NCBI GenBank assembly: GCA_008360955.1
Contig: LUCM01006199.1
Span: 1 to 64,000 of the forward strand
From: Fasciolopsis buskii
Taxonomy: Eukaryota > Platyhelminthes > Trematoda > Plagiorchiida > Fasciolidae
DNA: 64,000 nucleotides
Direction of reading: 5' to 3'
Part shown: positions 47,050-61,769 of the stretch, in pieces
How the letters are laid out: the number at the start of each line of letters is the position of its first letter
Position numbering within the stretch: the first letter of the stretch is position 1
Translations under genes and position numbers: made by a program
The notes under the pieces: generated by a model
Seen by the model: the letters and a program-made list of their open reading frames with translations, nothing else
Told to the model about the DNA's origin: nothing
The model's database searches: none

Positions 47050-48600
47050 TCGCAGGTTGGCAGAATGTACAGTCGGGAACCCGACTGGTTTGCATAGGGA
47101 AAATCCCCCCGTAATTTCGGTCCAGCACATGCTTAAATGAAATCTCAATCTTCAAGGTTACCATGGCCCACACAGTTAATTCTGAATTTTGGATTCCAGG
47201 TAATAAAGACATCAAGCCAAACCAACGAACTAAATGGCGTTCTACGAGGCTCCTGTCATGATTACGTGTGTTCAAGTTTAGGTCCGCCTGAGCTAGGACC
47301 TGAAAAAGCCGTCCACAATCTTGATGGGCCCTACTAAGTTACCTTGGTGCTTTCTTCTGTCCAATTTACAGAGTCGTCGGAGCTGTTCGCCTTGCTGCTC
47401 AACCACTGTCGCAGCCAGTTATGGCATCTGGTCGGGGCGAGCAGCACTGTTGTTGAGGTATAAATGGCCGTCCTGGACACAGCATCTCAGGTAAAGTCTC
47501 AATGTGGCTCTGTAAGGGTGCAAGAACACCTCCGATTTAAGGCAAATCAGTAACGACTTAGATCTAAGTAGTTCCCTTTCGAACTTTTGGACTTCCGCGA
47601 CACATCGGCCCAATTATTTAAAACTTACTTGATGACCACTCCGGGGTCATTCATCTTATCAACTGTTAAAAATAGACAGACCATGGTAATGTATTACTGA
47701 GAGGCTTCCTATGCCTTAGGATAATAATGGTTTTTTGTAGAGCTTTAGTCAGTCAACTTATGGGCTCAATCTCGGATACTCTTTATATTGCTGGTATCAT
47801 CCGGTCCCATAGAATTCCTTAGCACGAAAAGTGCTGGATGATTTTGAGGATAGTTCTGGTTGTTCGATAAAAAGCAGAAATGATATCGCCCTAAAAGCGA
47901 ACGTTGTGGAATTTTGCGCAAGACCTTGAGCTTTGCTGAGCATTTACATTGGAGCAAAATATCCTTCTTATAAGAAGAACCAGCCGCCACTATACCTTCC
48001 TTCGGATATCAAATGATTCTAACTTGATTAGTAGTGGATGGGTTTTCGCCGGATCAAAACCTACGTTGATATTAAGACGGCATACATTAGTTTGCTTACC
48101 TTTGTCCAGTGCTCGAGTAAATTCATCCAAGATTCATAACAATTTGGAAAGCTAAGACCTATTCGTTAAGGAGCCGTGAAGATGTGGGTAGAGCGTTAAT
48201 TGCTCGGCTAGATACTGGCGTATGTGTTTCCGGATTAACTTTTCTAGTACCGTGCACAGAATGGTCGTGAGGCTGACAGGCTTGACATTTCTCATAGCAC
48301 AGCGTGGAGCCCTGCTCTGTTTGATCGCAACCGCTGAGCTCCTCCAGTGCTTTGCCGTTCCAACACGATCCCTGCTATCCCGGAATTGCTTGCATGCCGA
48401 GCAGGCGATGATGCTTGATAAATGCCTAATAACAGTCGGGTGAACGTTTTTCGTCCGTGATGACGTGTTTTATTTCGGCCCCTACAATTGCCCACCAAAA
48501 CTTTCCTCCACTGGTCGCAATTCTTCGGCGAACTGTGGCGGAATGCCTTACACTGTCAGTTCTATGAGTGCTGTCCATTTAGCTGGCCGGATAGTTTGCC
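47050..48600 (-). mobile_element. CR1-like LINE RT copy, minus strand
   Basis: Minus-strand frames give NVKPVSLTTILCTVLEKLIR near 48290-48230, ILDEFTRALDKGKQTNVCRL near 48130-48060, HPLLIKLESFDIRRKV near 48030-47985 and a decayed PQGSVLGP region near 47890-47830. Poorly preserved C-terminal sequence continues to about 47050. The order is that of a CR1-type reverse transcriptase. Many frameshifts and stops are present. Confidence 0.7.
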
Positions 48601-50849
48601 CAGCTCCTTCTGTCCCTGAAAACCTTGCCTCCAATTTTTAACGAAAAACTGACAGGCCTAAGTGAGTTTTTGATTGTGCGTGGGCCTTATACCTCCTTGC
48701 AGTTCATTTGACACATACTATTAATGTTATCTGTTGTTTGCAGTTTTTGAACCCGAATCAGCTTAATTGTGAGGGTTTGCACGTTACATCCAATCTCGCA
48801 GGTTTGGCGCACTTTTACATACCCATCAATAATAATTTCGCCGGCAGGTAGTACTTGCTCTGGCTGCTCTCCGTCGAAGTCCCCTGTGAGGAAATGCTAG
48901 CTGGTTTGGCTTCGCGCCTGGGACCAATAGAGCCGTTCTATGAGTTATCGATGGCTGCGCAGCTCTGGATCATGCCAAAAAATTCATGGTCACTGCACGC
49001 TTAAAGATGCAGCCCGGTCTTGCCAAACAACGAGCAATCGCAAGACGTGAGACAAGAGTGAGACCGCGTCAGCCCGTTGGCTCCCAGGGGCAGCAGACAA
49101 ATAGGCGTGATCAGGTGGCAGAAGTGCGGGTGTGCAAAACAAAGACCATGTCAGCAACAGCCAACCAGTCAGGCTGGGTAGTCCGAACTGGATAAAAATG
49201 GAGTAAAGAGCACTGAACAGGATTGATCAAACACAGTGCGACTCCGACAACCGGTAAAACCATAGCAAAAAACAGGGCCAATAACGCAGGCAAAGAAACC
49301 TATAAATATTTGAGGATTTTCATTAAAAATGAGAATCTCAGTTGTTATATGGACTCCGATTAGTTTTACATGATATAACGGAAACCGGCGATAGCGATCC
49401 ACAGTTGTGACCGACATTCCTACGAGCAGAATACGAGACAAGGTACCAACGGTTCTAGGCGCTCCCGATTTGCTGCTGATTTGTCTTAAGGATGCAAATT
49501 CATTTTTCAGACCCCGTGAAAACTTCCTTGTTATTTTCCATTTTTCTCCAAGCTCAGTACATTCATCCTTAGCCTGAGTTAACTCCTTGGCTTTTGTGTG
49601 AATCTTCTTCAGCTCTACTTTATCGTGGTCCCTTGCCCGTTTGACGGTAATTGAAGTTTGAGGCAGGCGGGGGTCATTTTTAATGTTACGTGGCTACTTC
49701 TGGCTACAGGAGACAGGTACTGGAATTCCAAAACATCATTAATCTGACTTCAGATCTGTTAGCCCTGGAAGAACGGCTAGTGGCCGTAAATATACCTGGT
49801 ATCTCCTCTGATATTCTGACGCAGTTTCTTTGAGTTTAACCACTGTAGGTAGCTTCTTTCCGATCCACAGGATTCACTGCCCACAAATTTCTACTGTATT
49901 CGCCACAGACTAAGGTACCCATAATGAGGCCATTGCTTGCCTCAAGCTTACATGCCAGAGCAAATAGCAGTAACGAATATCCGCCTGGTCAGCAATTGGA
50001 GTCGTGTATACTCCGTCCGCGTCAGTCTACCCAGACGGGTTTAGTAGCATCACTGCGCAAACTTCGGAGTTCAGTGCTTATGATTTGACCCGGAATCCAA
50101 CAATTTTGCGCCAAACTCAGACAGCAGTTCACCCGGTTGACGCTCGCTCCTTCCGTCTCGGCGGCAAACGAAAGCGTTTTTCATCATCTGGCGCGTTGCT
50201 TGGGCAATAACAGCCTTCTTTTCCTCCCATATTGTAACTTGCGTTTCGCTCTCAGGTCTCCTGCTCGTCTAGTTAAGGTCGTACGGATTTTGCTGCCCCA
50301 GACTGCGTCGTACCAATCTTTCCTTCATGACAGGAGACTGGTATCTGTTGAGGGTTACTTTTTGTGACAATCATCAACCCGATACACGTAGCATGCACGC
50401 AGAGGAGGAAAAAATGAACGCTTACTCCAAAATATCTTGTTTCATTAAATTTTTTTGCTTATCTATAATGCAAGCAGCAATGTCGTTAGGTGACAATGGT
50501 AAAAACACAATTAGAATATGTTGCATGGCATCTTCAGTCTTTGCCTCGATGCCATCAGGCAGGAAACTGCAAACCAGGGTGATAATTCGAAGGTTGCAAA
50601 CTGAACATTTCAGCAAGCAGTCCAACGGGCAAAATCGCGTCCAGATCGGTGTGTTGTCGCAGAGTACCCCTGCATTCTAACACTATGTGGGATTTGAAAT
50701 TCTTTGTTTTCTGAAAGGAGGAGTGACTAGAGCATTATCATGTCCATACTTGAAAGTATACTTAACCATTATGCGCAAACAAAAGGCGGGAAAACATGGG
50801 GCGAATTACCGCGACTCCATTCACGTTCCAAGATCCGGAAATGCCGCAC
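48601..50849. other. no supported gene
   Basis: Stop-rich in all frames. A minus-strand hydrophobic frame at 49169-49441 is discussed under rejected items. Confidence 0.35.
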
Positions 50850-51565
50850 TCCAGCATAGGTTTAGAGAACCCTCAAAAGCTTCCACTGACTCGTAGCAAA
50901 CACCACTCTACGCCAATCTATACCAGAACGGCAAAACCCGGTTCTCAAGTAACCTGATTATCAATTCTCGCTTAGAGTGATTCCGTTGTATCTTCAAGCT
51001 TTGTCCCCTCGCCCGACATATGAGAGAGATCGTTAGCCTCTGGTTGTTAAGCCCTTCACAATCTTGGGGGGTTAATTTACATTCCCTCTACCTCGTCTAC
51101 ATTCCATCAAGTAGAAGCTCGGGTCCTGAATCAATAGCACAGTTTGCTCCCCACTGCTTAGCCACCATTCTCATTTATAGGCGTCCGACCTTCTCCATGC
51201 GATCCGTATCCTCCCGATAGTATGTGGCCCAGAATTGTACACGGTACTTGAGGATAGGACACACTAAAACTTTGTGCAAAGGCAGAAACAACTCCCTTTG
51301 GTTGCATGATATCATCTTACGAATTCTGGTCAGTGCTCCTCTTGCCTTGTTGGCCGCCATCTGACGTTGCTCAGACGACTGATAGTCCTGCATGACGATG
51401 ATCCCTATATCCTTGATTTCGGACACGCAACACAGCGATCTTTTGTTGACTTCGTCTAAGCTTGTGGTTTGAAAGTGACATATGTCAAGGTGTATTGGTA
51501 GAGCTCATCAAGTTTACCATATTTAAACTTCTAAATCCCGAAATGTATCTTCTCCCGCCACCTTG
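50850..51565 (-). mobile_element. CR1-like LINE fragment, RT thumb/connection region
   Basis: The minus-strand frame 51426-51175 reads SEIKDIGIIVMQDYQSSEQ, AANKARGALTRIRKMI, FLPLHKVLVCPILKYRVQFW and DTDRMEKVGR. This is a good match to the EKDLGVxV...AxxKAxxxLgxIkr...LYKxLVRPxLEYxxxxW...DIxxLEkVQRR region of CR1/L2 pol. Sequence on both sides is decayed, with a YGKLDELYQYTL-like block just upstream. Confidence 0.75.
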
Positions 51566-54500
51566 ACATCAACTTCAAAGGTGAAGCATGGGCTAGCCAT
51601 TCCCCGCGTCAAGCCATTTATAAGTACAAGGAACGGCAAAATATCCAAGCACAGAAACGAGGTATTCCACTGGTGTTATCTCATCCGAATTCTTAGTTGC
51701 CCATCGGAAGTAAAAAGTTAGGGCTGCTAAAAGACTATCTCAGCCACTGCCATACCAAACTCAGACAGGCTGTGGTCTACTGGGAAGTGACTCACATATT
51801 GTGAGGATTTTCTAAAGTTCAGACAATAAATCTCAACCACCTTTACTTCATCCGTGTTGTTCCCCAAGAAACATCATGAGCTTCGTTGGGCAGGATATGT
51901 GCTTGACCATCCCATGCTGCACCTAAGTCAAGAGCTTGTCGTTTACTAGGTGCGAGCCAAATTGGCCCGTAACTGTTTGTTTTGAGCTGTTATGCAACAC
52001 ATCAAACTTACCGACTTGTTATTGTTGGTCCCTGCCTAGAACCTGAATTGTGTGCTGAAACCACCGTAGCCGTTCTCCGATTCACCGGAATTTCTCTAAC
52101 CTAAGGGAGGCTCTGTGGAGGCTCGCACAGGACATCTGTAATAGGTTAGACGATCGCTGGGGTGCCTTCTGGCCCCGCGGATTTGTGCTTGTCTAGTGCC
52201 TTTATTTCCCATTAGGTTCGATCTTCATTTTAACCCAGCATACATTTTCCTGGTTCATTGAGAGATCTCGGGATAGTCAGGTTGCGCCTGGTAGTAAGCA
52301 CTCCTAACGAATGAGAGAGGAGTTTCGGCTCTATCTTTGTGGACAGGAGTCAAAGTCCCATCGGCCCATTCTAAGGTCCCGACAAATTAACGCGTGGCAC
52401 TTTCATTCTACATATATACATACTACTTCTCGGCATAGGTATTAGACTACCGGGCTAGCTACTTTTTACACTCAAGCTTAACATCCTGTTAATCGTTTGG
52501 TTCCTGTTCCCAACCTTGTTATATGTAGCGCAGGTGCCATGTGATTAGTCAGCGGTATAATAAGTTCAATTTATAATTCGGTATTCTGTCAACTTTTGTT
52601 CTCGTAGTTGCACCATGAAGTACTTATCTTTTTGCTCCTCAGCACGGTGTAATCCCTCCCCAGCAAGCTTCAGTGATCCACTTAGTCCAATTTGTTCATG
52701 ACTTACCTGCTACTGCACTCCTTCGACATTACTTGTTCATTGGTCCTTGTGTCTGATAAGTGTCATATTTGATAAGCCATGCCGTGCAACCATTCACTTT
52801 CAGTGTAGTGCGGTAAACTTTACCTGGTGATTTTTCCACTGCTATAGAGAGGATCTGGCGATCGTGCTCTTATTCTATCTCAATTTAACTGTATGAATAT
52901 CACACTTGGTCGGATCAGTGACAAGACATTGTACCGAGAACTCATCAGTGGTTTTCTACTAAGCACCTTGTCAGAACCATCTGGTCTCAAAGAGGTTAAA
53001 ATCCCTTGGTGCAGAGAATCGAGTTAAGCTTTTTATCAAGCCCTGCGTCAGAGAAAACATCCTCCATTCCTTACTTCGTGCGGCCATGTAAACGCAAACC
53101 ATTTACACAGACCGCCTTCCTAGACTAAAGTCGCAAGGGTTAATTTGGTTATTTCTGTCAACTAAAATAAATGAATCACCCTGGTGTGTAATACTCGGCA
53201 GAAGTAACAACAATGCTCCCATGTGTCCGCCGCCAATTCCAACTGCCTACTGTGATCAAAATATCTCGGCATAACGAGAGATTGATCGTTTCTGAGTTGC
53301 GTCTCGATGGCACCTTCAATCAACATTTCCCAGCCAACAGGATTTAGTATACAAAAATTTGCTGTAATTCATGAGATCCAATGCCTTTCAAAAGTTTGCC
53401 ACTGTCTGTGTCCTCCTGCGAAGTTTCCCAATTAACTGTTCCGTTTATGTTAGATGGCTTATTCCTGCAACCCACTCTCATTTAGTGACAAACTGTCTGT
53501 TGGGTATCCGTGGCCTTTACTCAACACTTCATCGCGAAACGAGGCGCCAAATTCCCAGTTCCGGAATCTGGAATCGACAATGTCCTTGCCACTACTGTTT
53601 TTCAGATATCTTGTTCGTGGCCTAGCATGTAGCCCTCTGGATTCCTCAGGTTGAATTCACTGGTGTTCCTTTTCGGACACTGTTGCTGCGCTCTTGACCT
53701 GTCTGCTTGCACCAGCTAATAGCGAGATTGGACTTTTTACATTTCGGCGCAGCCTTATCATCGACCTTTGGGCAAGTTTCTTTTATCGCTATTCTCTTTG
53801 CTTTTTGTATGTGTACTGTAAACGGGATCTTTCATCTTCCTGATCGAGCACAGGTACGCCTCATTAGCAAAAGCCGTGCTTCAGAAGTCTCTCAGCTGGC
53901 ACCAAATTTTACCCCGTGTTCACCACGTGCCGCTCGCCCTGACAGTGGTGCATGTTGTCGGCGGCGTCCAATGCTATTAGTTGGGGCCAATTGTGCTGAG
54001 CGTTTATCACTTTACTGTTGCAACTTCTAGGGCAATTAATAAATCTTAGGTCCGTAGGAGCCTGGTTAGAAATAAACAGTGATTTTTTGACTATTAATCG
54101 ACTACCTCATGTTCTTCGGACAAAGTATCACCGGCTCCGCACAGCTGTGTAGCAGGAGTTGCTTGGTTTTTGCTATTAATATTCAGCTGTTCTTTAATTT
54201 GTTTTGATTCTTTTCTGGCTGCTCGCTACTCAGGCTAAGCTTTTATCTGACACGCTGTTGTTTTCTGTTCATCCATCCTCCTCGTTCCCGCACCTCCAGA
54301 GATTTTCTCTTGCATTCTCCTGAAGATACTTTTTGTCCACACTGCACCTAGTTGAATCATAAATACTCAGGACTCGAAAGAAACCGAGGCAGTTATTGAG
54401 CAAAAGCAACACACTGAGCACGAAGGCATTTCAAGGATGCGTACTCATTGTGCAACGCTCACTTAGTCTTCGATAAGAAGCGCTTTTTAGGAAAAACGTT

Positions 54501-57500
54501 TTTCAGTCGTTTGCGACGGATGCCATCCTTTCCATTTTCCCAGTTTTCTCTCCCGCAGGTGTTTGTGTTCCTATCACAGCTTACAAAAGCGGGGAAGACA
54601 ATGTGTACTTTGGACGCGGTTGTCCCAAAAACATTAAAAGACGTGGCGCAATTAGTGAGAAATGGGTATTGATGGGACGACGTAGTAGAAAAGGACATCA
54701 ACTTAACGATCACTGATGCACTGCGAGAGTATAGCTCGAAGAACGCAACGTTTGTAGTCAATAATCATACTTGGGCAGATATCAGGATAGGTCCAAGACG
54801 CAGAACAGCTGCAATTATTTATTTGCTTGAACGACAGCAGTGTAAAAGTTTTATCCGTGCAGCCACTCCCAAGGTCAGTTCAGTTTGACTGGTACAGGGG
54901 GGGTGAATGTGAGGCGAATAAAATGGCCCCCAGAACACTTTTGGTGGTGTGCGTAAAATTCGGCACTCACTGATGCAAATAAGTTAACCCCTCCTTATTG
55001 CGGAGTTTGTTGTCCAACATTCTCTTATCGTCGAAAAGTAACCAGGTGAATTTCTAATCCTTCCAAACGATGGGCAACTATTACACGTGCCCTCTATGAC
55101 AACGGCTAGGCTCGTCGTTGATGCTAACTACGAAGCTTGGTGCAAGCAACTGTACTTTGCAGCCGAGGCCAATTAAACTCGTGCCTCCGGAATCACCTAA
55201 TTCCAGTTTACATCCATCAAATTAAAAGTATCGACATAATGTGAACTTATTTACCCACCTGCTAGCCTATCCCAGTATCTCACCACTGTAATGCTGACGA
55301 AGTTCATTCATACGTTCCAGCTGGATTGTGGCTTCCACAACTTCTCACTATTTCCTGTTACTCTTTGGCTAAGAAGCAGCTAGGGGAAATAAGCTTTAAC
55401 TTTTAGGGGTTCCATTGTTTTGAATTCATCAGTTGGGTTAACCCAAACATTCTCATTTTTAATAACATAAAGCTGCGGTGCATATAACACGTCTATAAAT
55501 CCTATCTTATTAACCATCAGCAATGCAGGTGGACAACGTCCATACTGTTCCAACGAGGTTGCCTCCGTCCTGAGAAATGGTTCCTAAACATGGACGCAGA
55601 GTTTCGAATGGGATCCAACGGTGATCCTGTGCAGCGGTGCAAACATATCCAACCTCCTGCGTGATAAGTCTAAATTAGGTTTGAAAATCTATTTCTCAGC
55701 TATGTGGGTTGACAATGCACCGCAGATATCATTCAAAATCTTCTGACTCATCCTCCTAGGTCTTTCTAGATTGTTTCCACCTCGAATAACACATCCTCCC
55801 CCACTATATTTATAATAATAAAAATAACACTGCATATATCCTGGGGACTGAAACGGCATGCTCGACGAGGCGATCGAGTGTTTACATGCATGGAACAGCT
55901 GAAAAAGAAATGACATAGGAAGACGCAGATAGCATGCTAGAAGAAAACATTGCAGTGGAGGGAACGTAAAAATTATGACGGCAAAAGGATACAAGCAAAA
56001 ATAAGTTTTTGAGGGAGGAATGCAAAACGGTAATGTTTGTTTACACGCATCAATATCAGTCGGCTGCACATGAAAAATAGCACATTTGATGGAAAAGGCG
56101 AAAGGCGAAGGTGACTCAAAATATATCAGTGCACTGGGGTGCTGATGGTACAGCAGTGCTGAAATATTAACAGAAATTTCCGCAGGTGTCTAGGACAATC
56201 AATGCCAGAATGCCATATAAATAAGCATATTCACTATCGGCCTCAAAATTCACATCATGGCTGTGCTGACCTGAAAAACGGAAAGCGGGAATGAAAACAG
56301 GGAAGGCCATTACACGTACGGCAAGCTTTAGAAGAACACTCCTGTCAAGTAAGGAGGGACGGAATATTTATGATCCGTGATTTTCGCTGGAGAGTAAGGA
56401 ATCCAGTGACGAAAAAGCAACCGCTGTGTTGAGAAAAACTGCGCCAAACAAGTTATGGGAAAAAACAGGGTGGACATCGTTACGTCCGTAAACTGGGATT
56501 TGTTGCACGTGGGAAACAACGTGTGGATATGTAAGCGTCACTATGGGACATTCAAGAATGGTGGGGTAGTCACGTCTCACCATCGTTCTTAATAGTAAGC
56601 TGGTCCTGCAAATGGAAAAGCGGGCCTAACGATTAGCAGAGAATTTGGTGGGCGTGGACGAGGGTAATATATTTTGTAACCAGTTGGTAAAACCTGTGAA
56701 GTGATGTGTGCATGAGCTTCACGAATACTTTAATCGTTTTTGAACCCAGATAAAGCATGAGCATCTATAGTGCTGCTCTACATTCCTGTAGGATTTGGGA
56801 ATTATGGGCCATGGGTATGATATTTCCGCATGTTCTTCTGATGGCATATGTGACATCGTGCATTTTCAACAGTCCTGACGATACTTTGGTTAATGGGTAC
56901 ACCAGTGGGCCTTTGGTTGAGCTAGGGTTTTTCGTGCGGCGAACAGGACAGCTAGCAGGGCACTAAACCAGCAAGAACTAATACTATAGAGGTTAACAGT
57001 CTCGAATGAGTACCCGCTTGAATTTGTGGTGATTAGTAAATTGGAGGTTAAGATGGAGACCAATCGAGGCACAAACCACACTTCTTTCGGCCAAATAAAA
57101 AAAATACGGGAGTGGATTGCAAATACTGTTCGACGCTGGGATCTACCAATAATTATCATAGCTGGAACCCAGAAGCAGCCAGCGTCGAATAGACAACGAA
57201 AAGTAAGAAGGGAATATTTGGTATAGAATAGGAAGCTGAAGTGAATTGATCGACTCCGAAGCCTTCAACCAACTCATGGTTGGTAAGTGGGTGATACATG
57301 GGGCAGTTGCTTTATATAACGCTGAGGTGAGTGAGTATTCAAGATCAATGGGTCAGTCTGCAATTAGGGGTAGAATCGTTGCAGTTATTGCTATGAGGAC
57401 ATTATTTTCCGCTCTAGTTAGGTGGATAATTATTCTGGTGCAGATAGGTGAGGTTGTATAGCCAGTCAAAAGTTGGACATTTGTACTGCTCATCTTGTTC

Positions 57501-60500
57501 TAGTTTTGTCGGCCAAAAAAGGGAAACCGAAATGGAAGGCCATGAAGGCTGATGTATTGGAAATTAGAAAAAAACGATGAACTAGAGTGCCGGCGTGTTT
57601 GCAGTAAGGACGGTGTCATGAATTTTTCGTTAGTCTCAGTGGTTTTGATGATTCATCAAAAATTAACTAGCCAAAGGTGGACAGAAAAATAAATTGACAG
57701 CATAAATTTTCAAGCCGGTACTTATTTATTAAGTTAGGTTCTAAAGCAGCTTGAGATTTGTAGCACTGCTGAACCAGTAAAGGCTGTAGAAGAGCGCTGA
57801 TGTTTATTCTGATGGGCTGGATAGTTCAAAACAAACATCACCTTTACTTTCTCCTCCATCATGGTTTTAGGTATAGCTTGTCAGGCTCACAAACGCGCGG
57901 GGTGAGCTTTTTCACCTGCCTTCAAATGATACCTTGAACAACATGCCATTGGAAAAAAGGGGGGACGCGCCACAAGCCACCAGATTGAAAATTTTGGCGA
58001 AAGCAAACACTGCATGGGAAACAATTATTTGCGTCGGCAAGCGCTGAACAAATACTCAAGCAGCGTGTAACCATTCACAAAGGTATTTCAAGGAAAACAG
58101 CATAGAAAAGATAAGTGAAAAACAGAAAGCCAAAGAAGAAATCGCTATGAAAAAGCTTTGGAATTTTTGGAGCGGGAACTATTCAAGTTGGCACGCTCAC
58201 AGGCAAGAATCGAGGATTTGGTCTAAATAATTGAATACGGCGAAAGAATGTTTAGGGAAAAAATCTGCCCAACAGTCCTGTAGCGGTTTATCTTGTGCAA
58301 AGAATGACGAGGAATCGTGAACCGACTCGGTCCATTCAGCGCCAGTAAATGCTGTGCACCTGTGGTGGAGCCATCTGCATATGCAATGACGGCATCAAGT
58401 TCGCAATGTCGAACACAAAAATAAAATAGAAGACAGAACAACTACATCAAATGGATTGAGCGCTATGCTATTTTGTCATTTTAGCTGTATTAATGTTAAC
58501 GGAGGAAGACGGGGGTTTGTGCTCTAGCTATATACTTAAGTGAACAGGAAGCACGGATTTTAAGAGAACAGTTACGGAATGTTTGGGGTAGGTTGAGGCA
58601 CAGTTCCTAAAATAAACAAGGGCAGGAGCCAGTGACACGGAAACGCCCATTTTTAGTGGTGAAAGTACCCTCAATCTAAAAGTCAGTGCTTACTGAAAGG
58701 AACTGTAGATATGTTTATTCTGTCTGTCTAAAGCATTCTTAGGAGTAAGGATTAAAATAATAAACCATGAGCAGTAAAAAATCCACATCCAAAGGAAATA
58801 AATGGGGCAGGGTTTCTGAAGAGAGTCGAAATAGAGTGAAGATAAATGCTGGGAAGCCCTTGAAGAATTCATTAGACACCAGAATTCAAACCCACGTTCT
58901 TAGGTCCCATCTAGTCTAATGTTGGATTGTGTCGGGTTAATTAGCAGTTGGACACGTAAGGACTTGGTTGGTGTCGGTTTAGGCTGGGGCAAATGTTGGT
59001 TATGGTCACAGTGAACTGAGAATTTGGTTTCAGAGCTCAACAAGAGCAAAGGTGAACGATTTTATACTGCTAGAGAGCCTAGCCAGGAGGATTCTGGTCA
59101 GGTAGCATCTTCAAAGTGGGTAGGAAGGCTAAAGCTGTCCAGTGTGGGGCTTGTAGCAGAATGAACTTTAGTATGGTGAAGATTAAAAGAAAAGTCCAGG
59201 CTTTATTTAATACAAATCCAAACTGATTCACGAGCGAAGAGCCCACACCTGGCCCTGTAGCCGGGATCAATAAGGATTCTAATAAACACCTACTGCCTAT
59301 TATCTCATGCGATTGGGTTAACTTCACGATTTTACGTGTAGATAATCATGGAATATCCTGGCACTTGCGCACGCCACTTGTTTACCTGCAGTTCCACGTC
59401 GGATGCATCTCACCATTCCTCTGCTAGCAAAGATGGTACCTATCGTTCAGTAGTCTGAATTCATATCCATAAACCTTATCGTTCTAACCGCGTAAAGGGT
59501 TGCTCACTCACTCGCCTAACTAAGTCCGATGCCGTCGCCAAAACGGTGTGGCAAACATAACCGGCCACCATCTTCTAAAAAAACAAAAACACTTACTGTC
59601 ATCCTCACCCTTACTTTTCATCAACTCTTCTCCCCATGCAAATGACTCTGGGCCGTAGAAATCACCTTGCTTCTGACGAACCCAAACGGTACCCTCCAGA
59701 CGAAATAAGGTCAAAATCTTGCATTTATCCTTTCTCACTCCTTATCGATATCTCGTTCTGTTTTAGGCAATTGAAGCCTCATACCACCTCCACGAACATA
59801 GAGTCATACGGGGTAACTTCCTCTCCCGTAGTGGCCGTTACAATAAACCGTGCCCGCTGGCTCCGACCACTTACTGTTTTAGAAAGGCACGGCCTCCTAG
59901 GGTGGAATATAACCCACGATTTCCACACTGAATTTAGTCAATCTTTAGTGCATCTATCTTTGCAGCTCGATCATAATTATTATCAGCCGCAGTTGCTCCC
60001 TGTCCATCCTGCAAAATACAGATTCCTTCGCCTTACTCATAGCGTACACGGTCCCACCAAATACCGGTCCATTCTCTTCAATTATAGCATAGGCGATCCG
60101 CGGACTAGATTAGCCAGACCATCTAGTTAAAGATAAATACAAATATAACAGAAAACCCGGATTGCTCAGCAAAAATTCGTATATTTTGAACTGCAGTGAG
60201 TCCTAGTAACTCCCTTCACTTAGCTGCTCGTAAGATTGATCGATTCCTAATCCACAGCTGGCATCCGGGCCAGACTTCCGTCCGTCTTTTTTCTCTCTTC
60301 CAGGCCTTATAATTCTGTTTGGATGGAAGTACTCACCCATGCTCTGGCGATCATCCGATCCTGGAAAGACGATGTCTCCGTTGTCCTAGCGTATTTGAAT
60401 TCTTTCCTCCACACCACAAGTACGCCGGCGTTATCACAATAGTACGGGCTGCGTTCATATTCACCGCTTTGGCCGGCGCACGTCGGGCAGGCAGCGCGGC

Positions 60501-61769
60501 CGCCGCGGTGTGCGGGTGCAGCTAGGTTGGCGGATTAATCCTGCTGCGTTCACCCTCAAACGGGGTTTTTCATGTAGGGTGGCCGGCCCTCGGTCGGCCC
60601 CAACCACTAGCATTGTTGTGGCAAGCAGCAATCTAGCTCTTACGTTCACGTGCACCATTTTGTACTGGCTTCCTCTTGCTCTTTCAGAAAATTCTTCCAC
60701 CAAACCATACAAAACGGTCTCAAGAAGGACAGTATTTTTATTGGTATCCGACATAAACTGACGTTCACAGTGCATCTTGACATTCGAAAACAGTAGAGGA
60801 CTGTCATGTTTTATCAACTATTATTCCGGTCTGCGGAATTTAGCAGTAGACGACGCTCTTGATGCAAATTCTCCACTCGAGTCCACCAGAAGTTGCCTCT
60901 TTTGATTCCGGTTCTCCCTCTTCTTTTCCAACCCCACCCTCATCTCTGGACCAAGCTGAAATTCATGAACTCAAAGTTGCTCAAAACAAAGCTTATTGGT
61001 CTTACGTTTGCGAAATTCCCATCCCGTGTAGCTGGCTTCCTTGCTCAACGGACTGTGCTTTCAGATACTTTGCGTTTTATACTGCCTTTGATGATATCCA
61101 GTCTGGTTTTCATTCATCTCCATCGCGTTACCACATCCATATTGATCCTACTGTCCAATATATAACTCTACTGATCTACGAGGGTCCCGGCCAACTGGCG
61201 GTGACGTCCATTGCCTTCCAGCCATAAATTGCGTCCGCAAAAAGCGTCTTTGATGCATTCAAACATAGCATCACTCGCAGTGCAGGACTGGTAATCCGTC
61301 ACAGAAAAATCTTGGCTAATCATTATCTAGCTTTGATTTAAAACTTGAAAGCCCTTGCCTAGCAAATTACGTTGCCTGTTGTGACCTTGTGAGCGAAAAC
61401 ACATTAGGCTGTACGTTTGGTCTCTGTTTTCCGTGTCTGCACTGTGCCTTCTTTGCCCAATTTCGATCTTGCCTTGCGCATGCCTCTCGCAAATGGTGAA
61501 ATATACATAACTATTATTATTAAATGGCGTTCACCATGTTGTGATGCACCTGCGTTCTTGAGTGCAGCATGCCTTCAGGTTTATTTTGGCAATACATTCA
61601 GCCATGACAGTGGAACCGCTTGAGGAAGGTTAAAGAGCAGGTGTTTTGGAGCCCTAAATCCTTACCTCTACCGGGCAAAGGAGCAGATAAGCTATTTATG
61701 GAAAGGGACCCAGCGGAAGCATGACATTGATGTTATTAGGGAACGTTTATCAGCAGAAAACTTATGGGC
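51566..61769. other. long stretch without supported features
   Basis: About 10 kb in which every frame is short and I recognise no domain, RNA, satellite or certain transposon. The texture (short broken frames, CT-rich versus GA-rich halves) resembles old decayed repeats. Weak traces at 54560-54900 and 59820-60130 are listed as rejected. Confidence 0.4.

Noticed and set aside
49169..49441. Minus-strand hydrophobic frame with VDRYRRFPLY, suggestive of a GPCR DRY motif
   Set aside because: No other transmembrane block, start or splice border could be placed around it; neighbouring frames are broken. One DRY-like motif in a hydrophobic frame is not enough.
54541..54900. Acceptor-like CTCCCGCAG followed by an open frame with KTLKDVAQLVRNGY and, after a stop, another open stretch
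   Set aside because: The stop interrupts it, no donor or family match was found, and it could be old retrotransposon sequence.
59820..60130. Plus-strand frame with LTVLERHGLLGWN, faintly like the (P)LLGRxWL block before a Ty3/gypsy reverse transcriptase
   Set aside because: No protease, RT core or LTRs could be found nearby; the resemblance is one short block.
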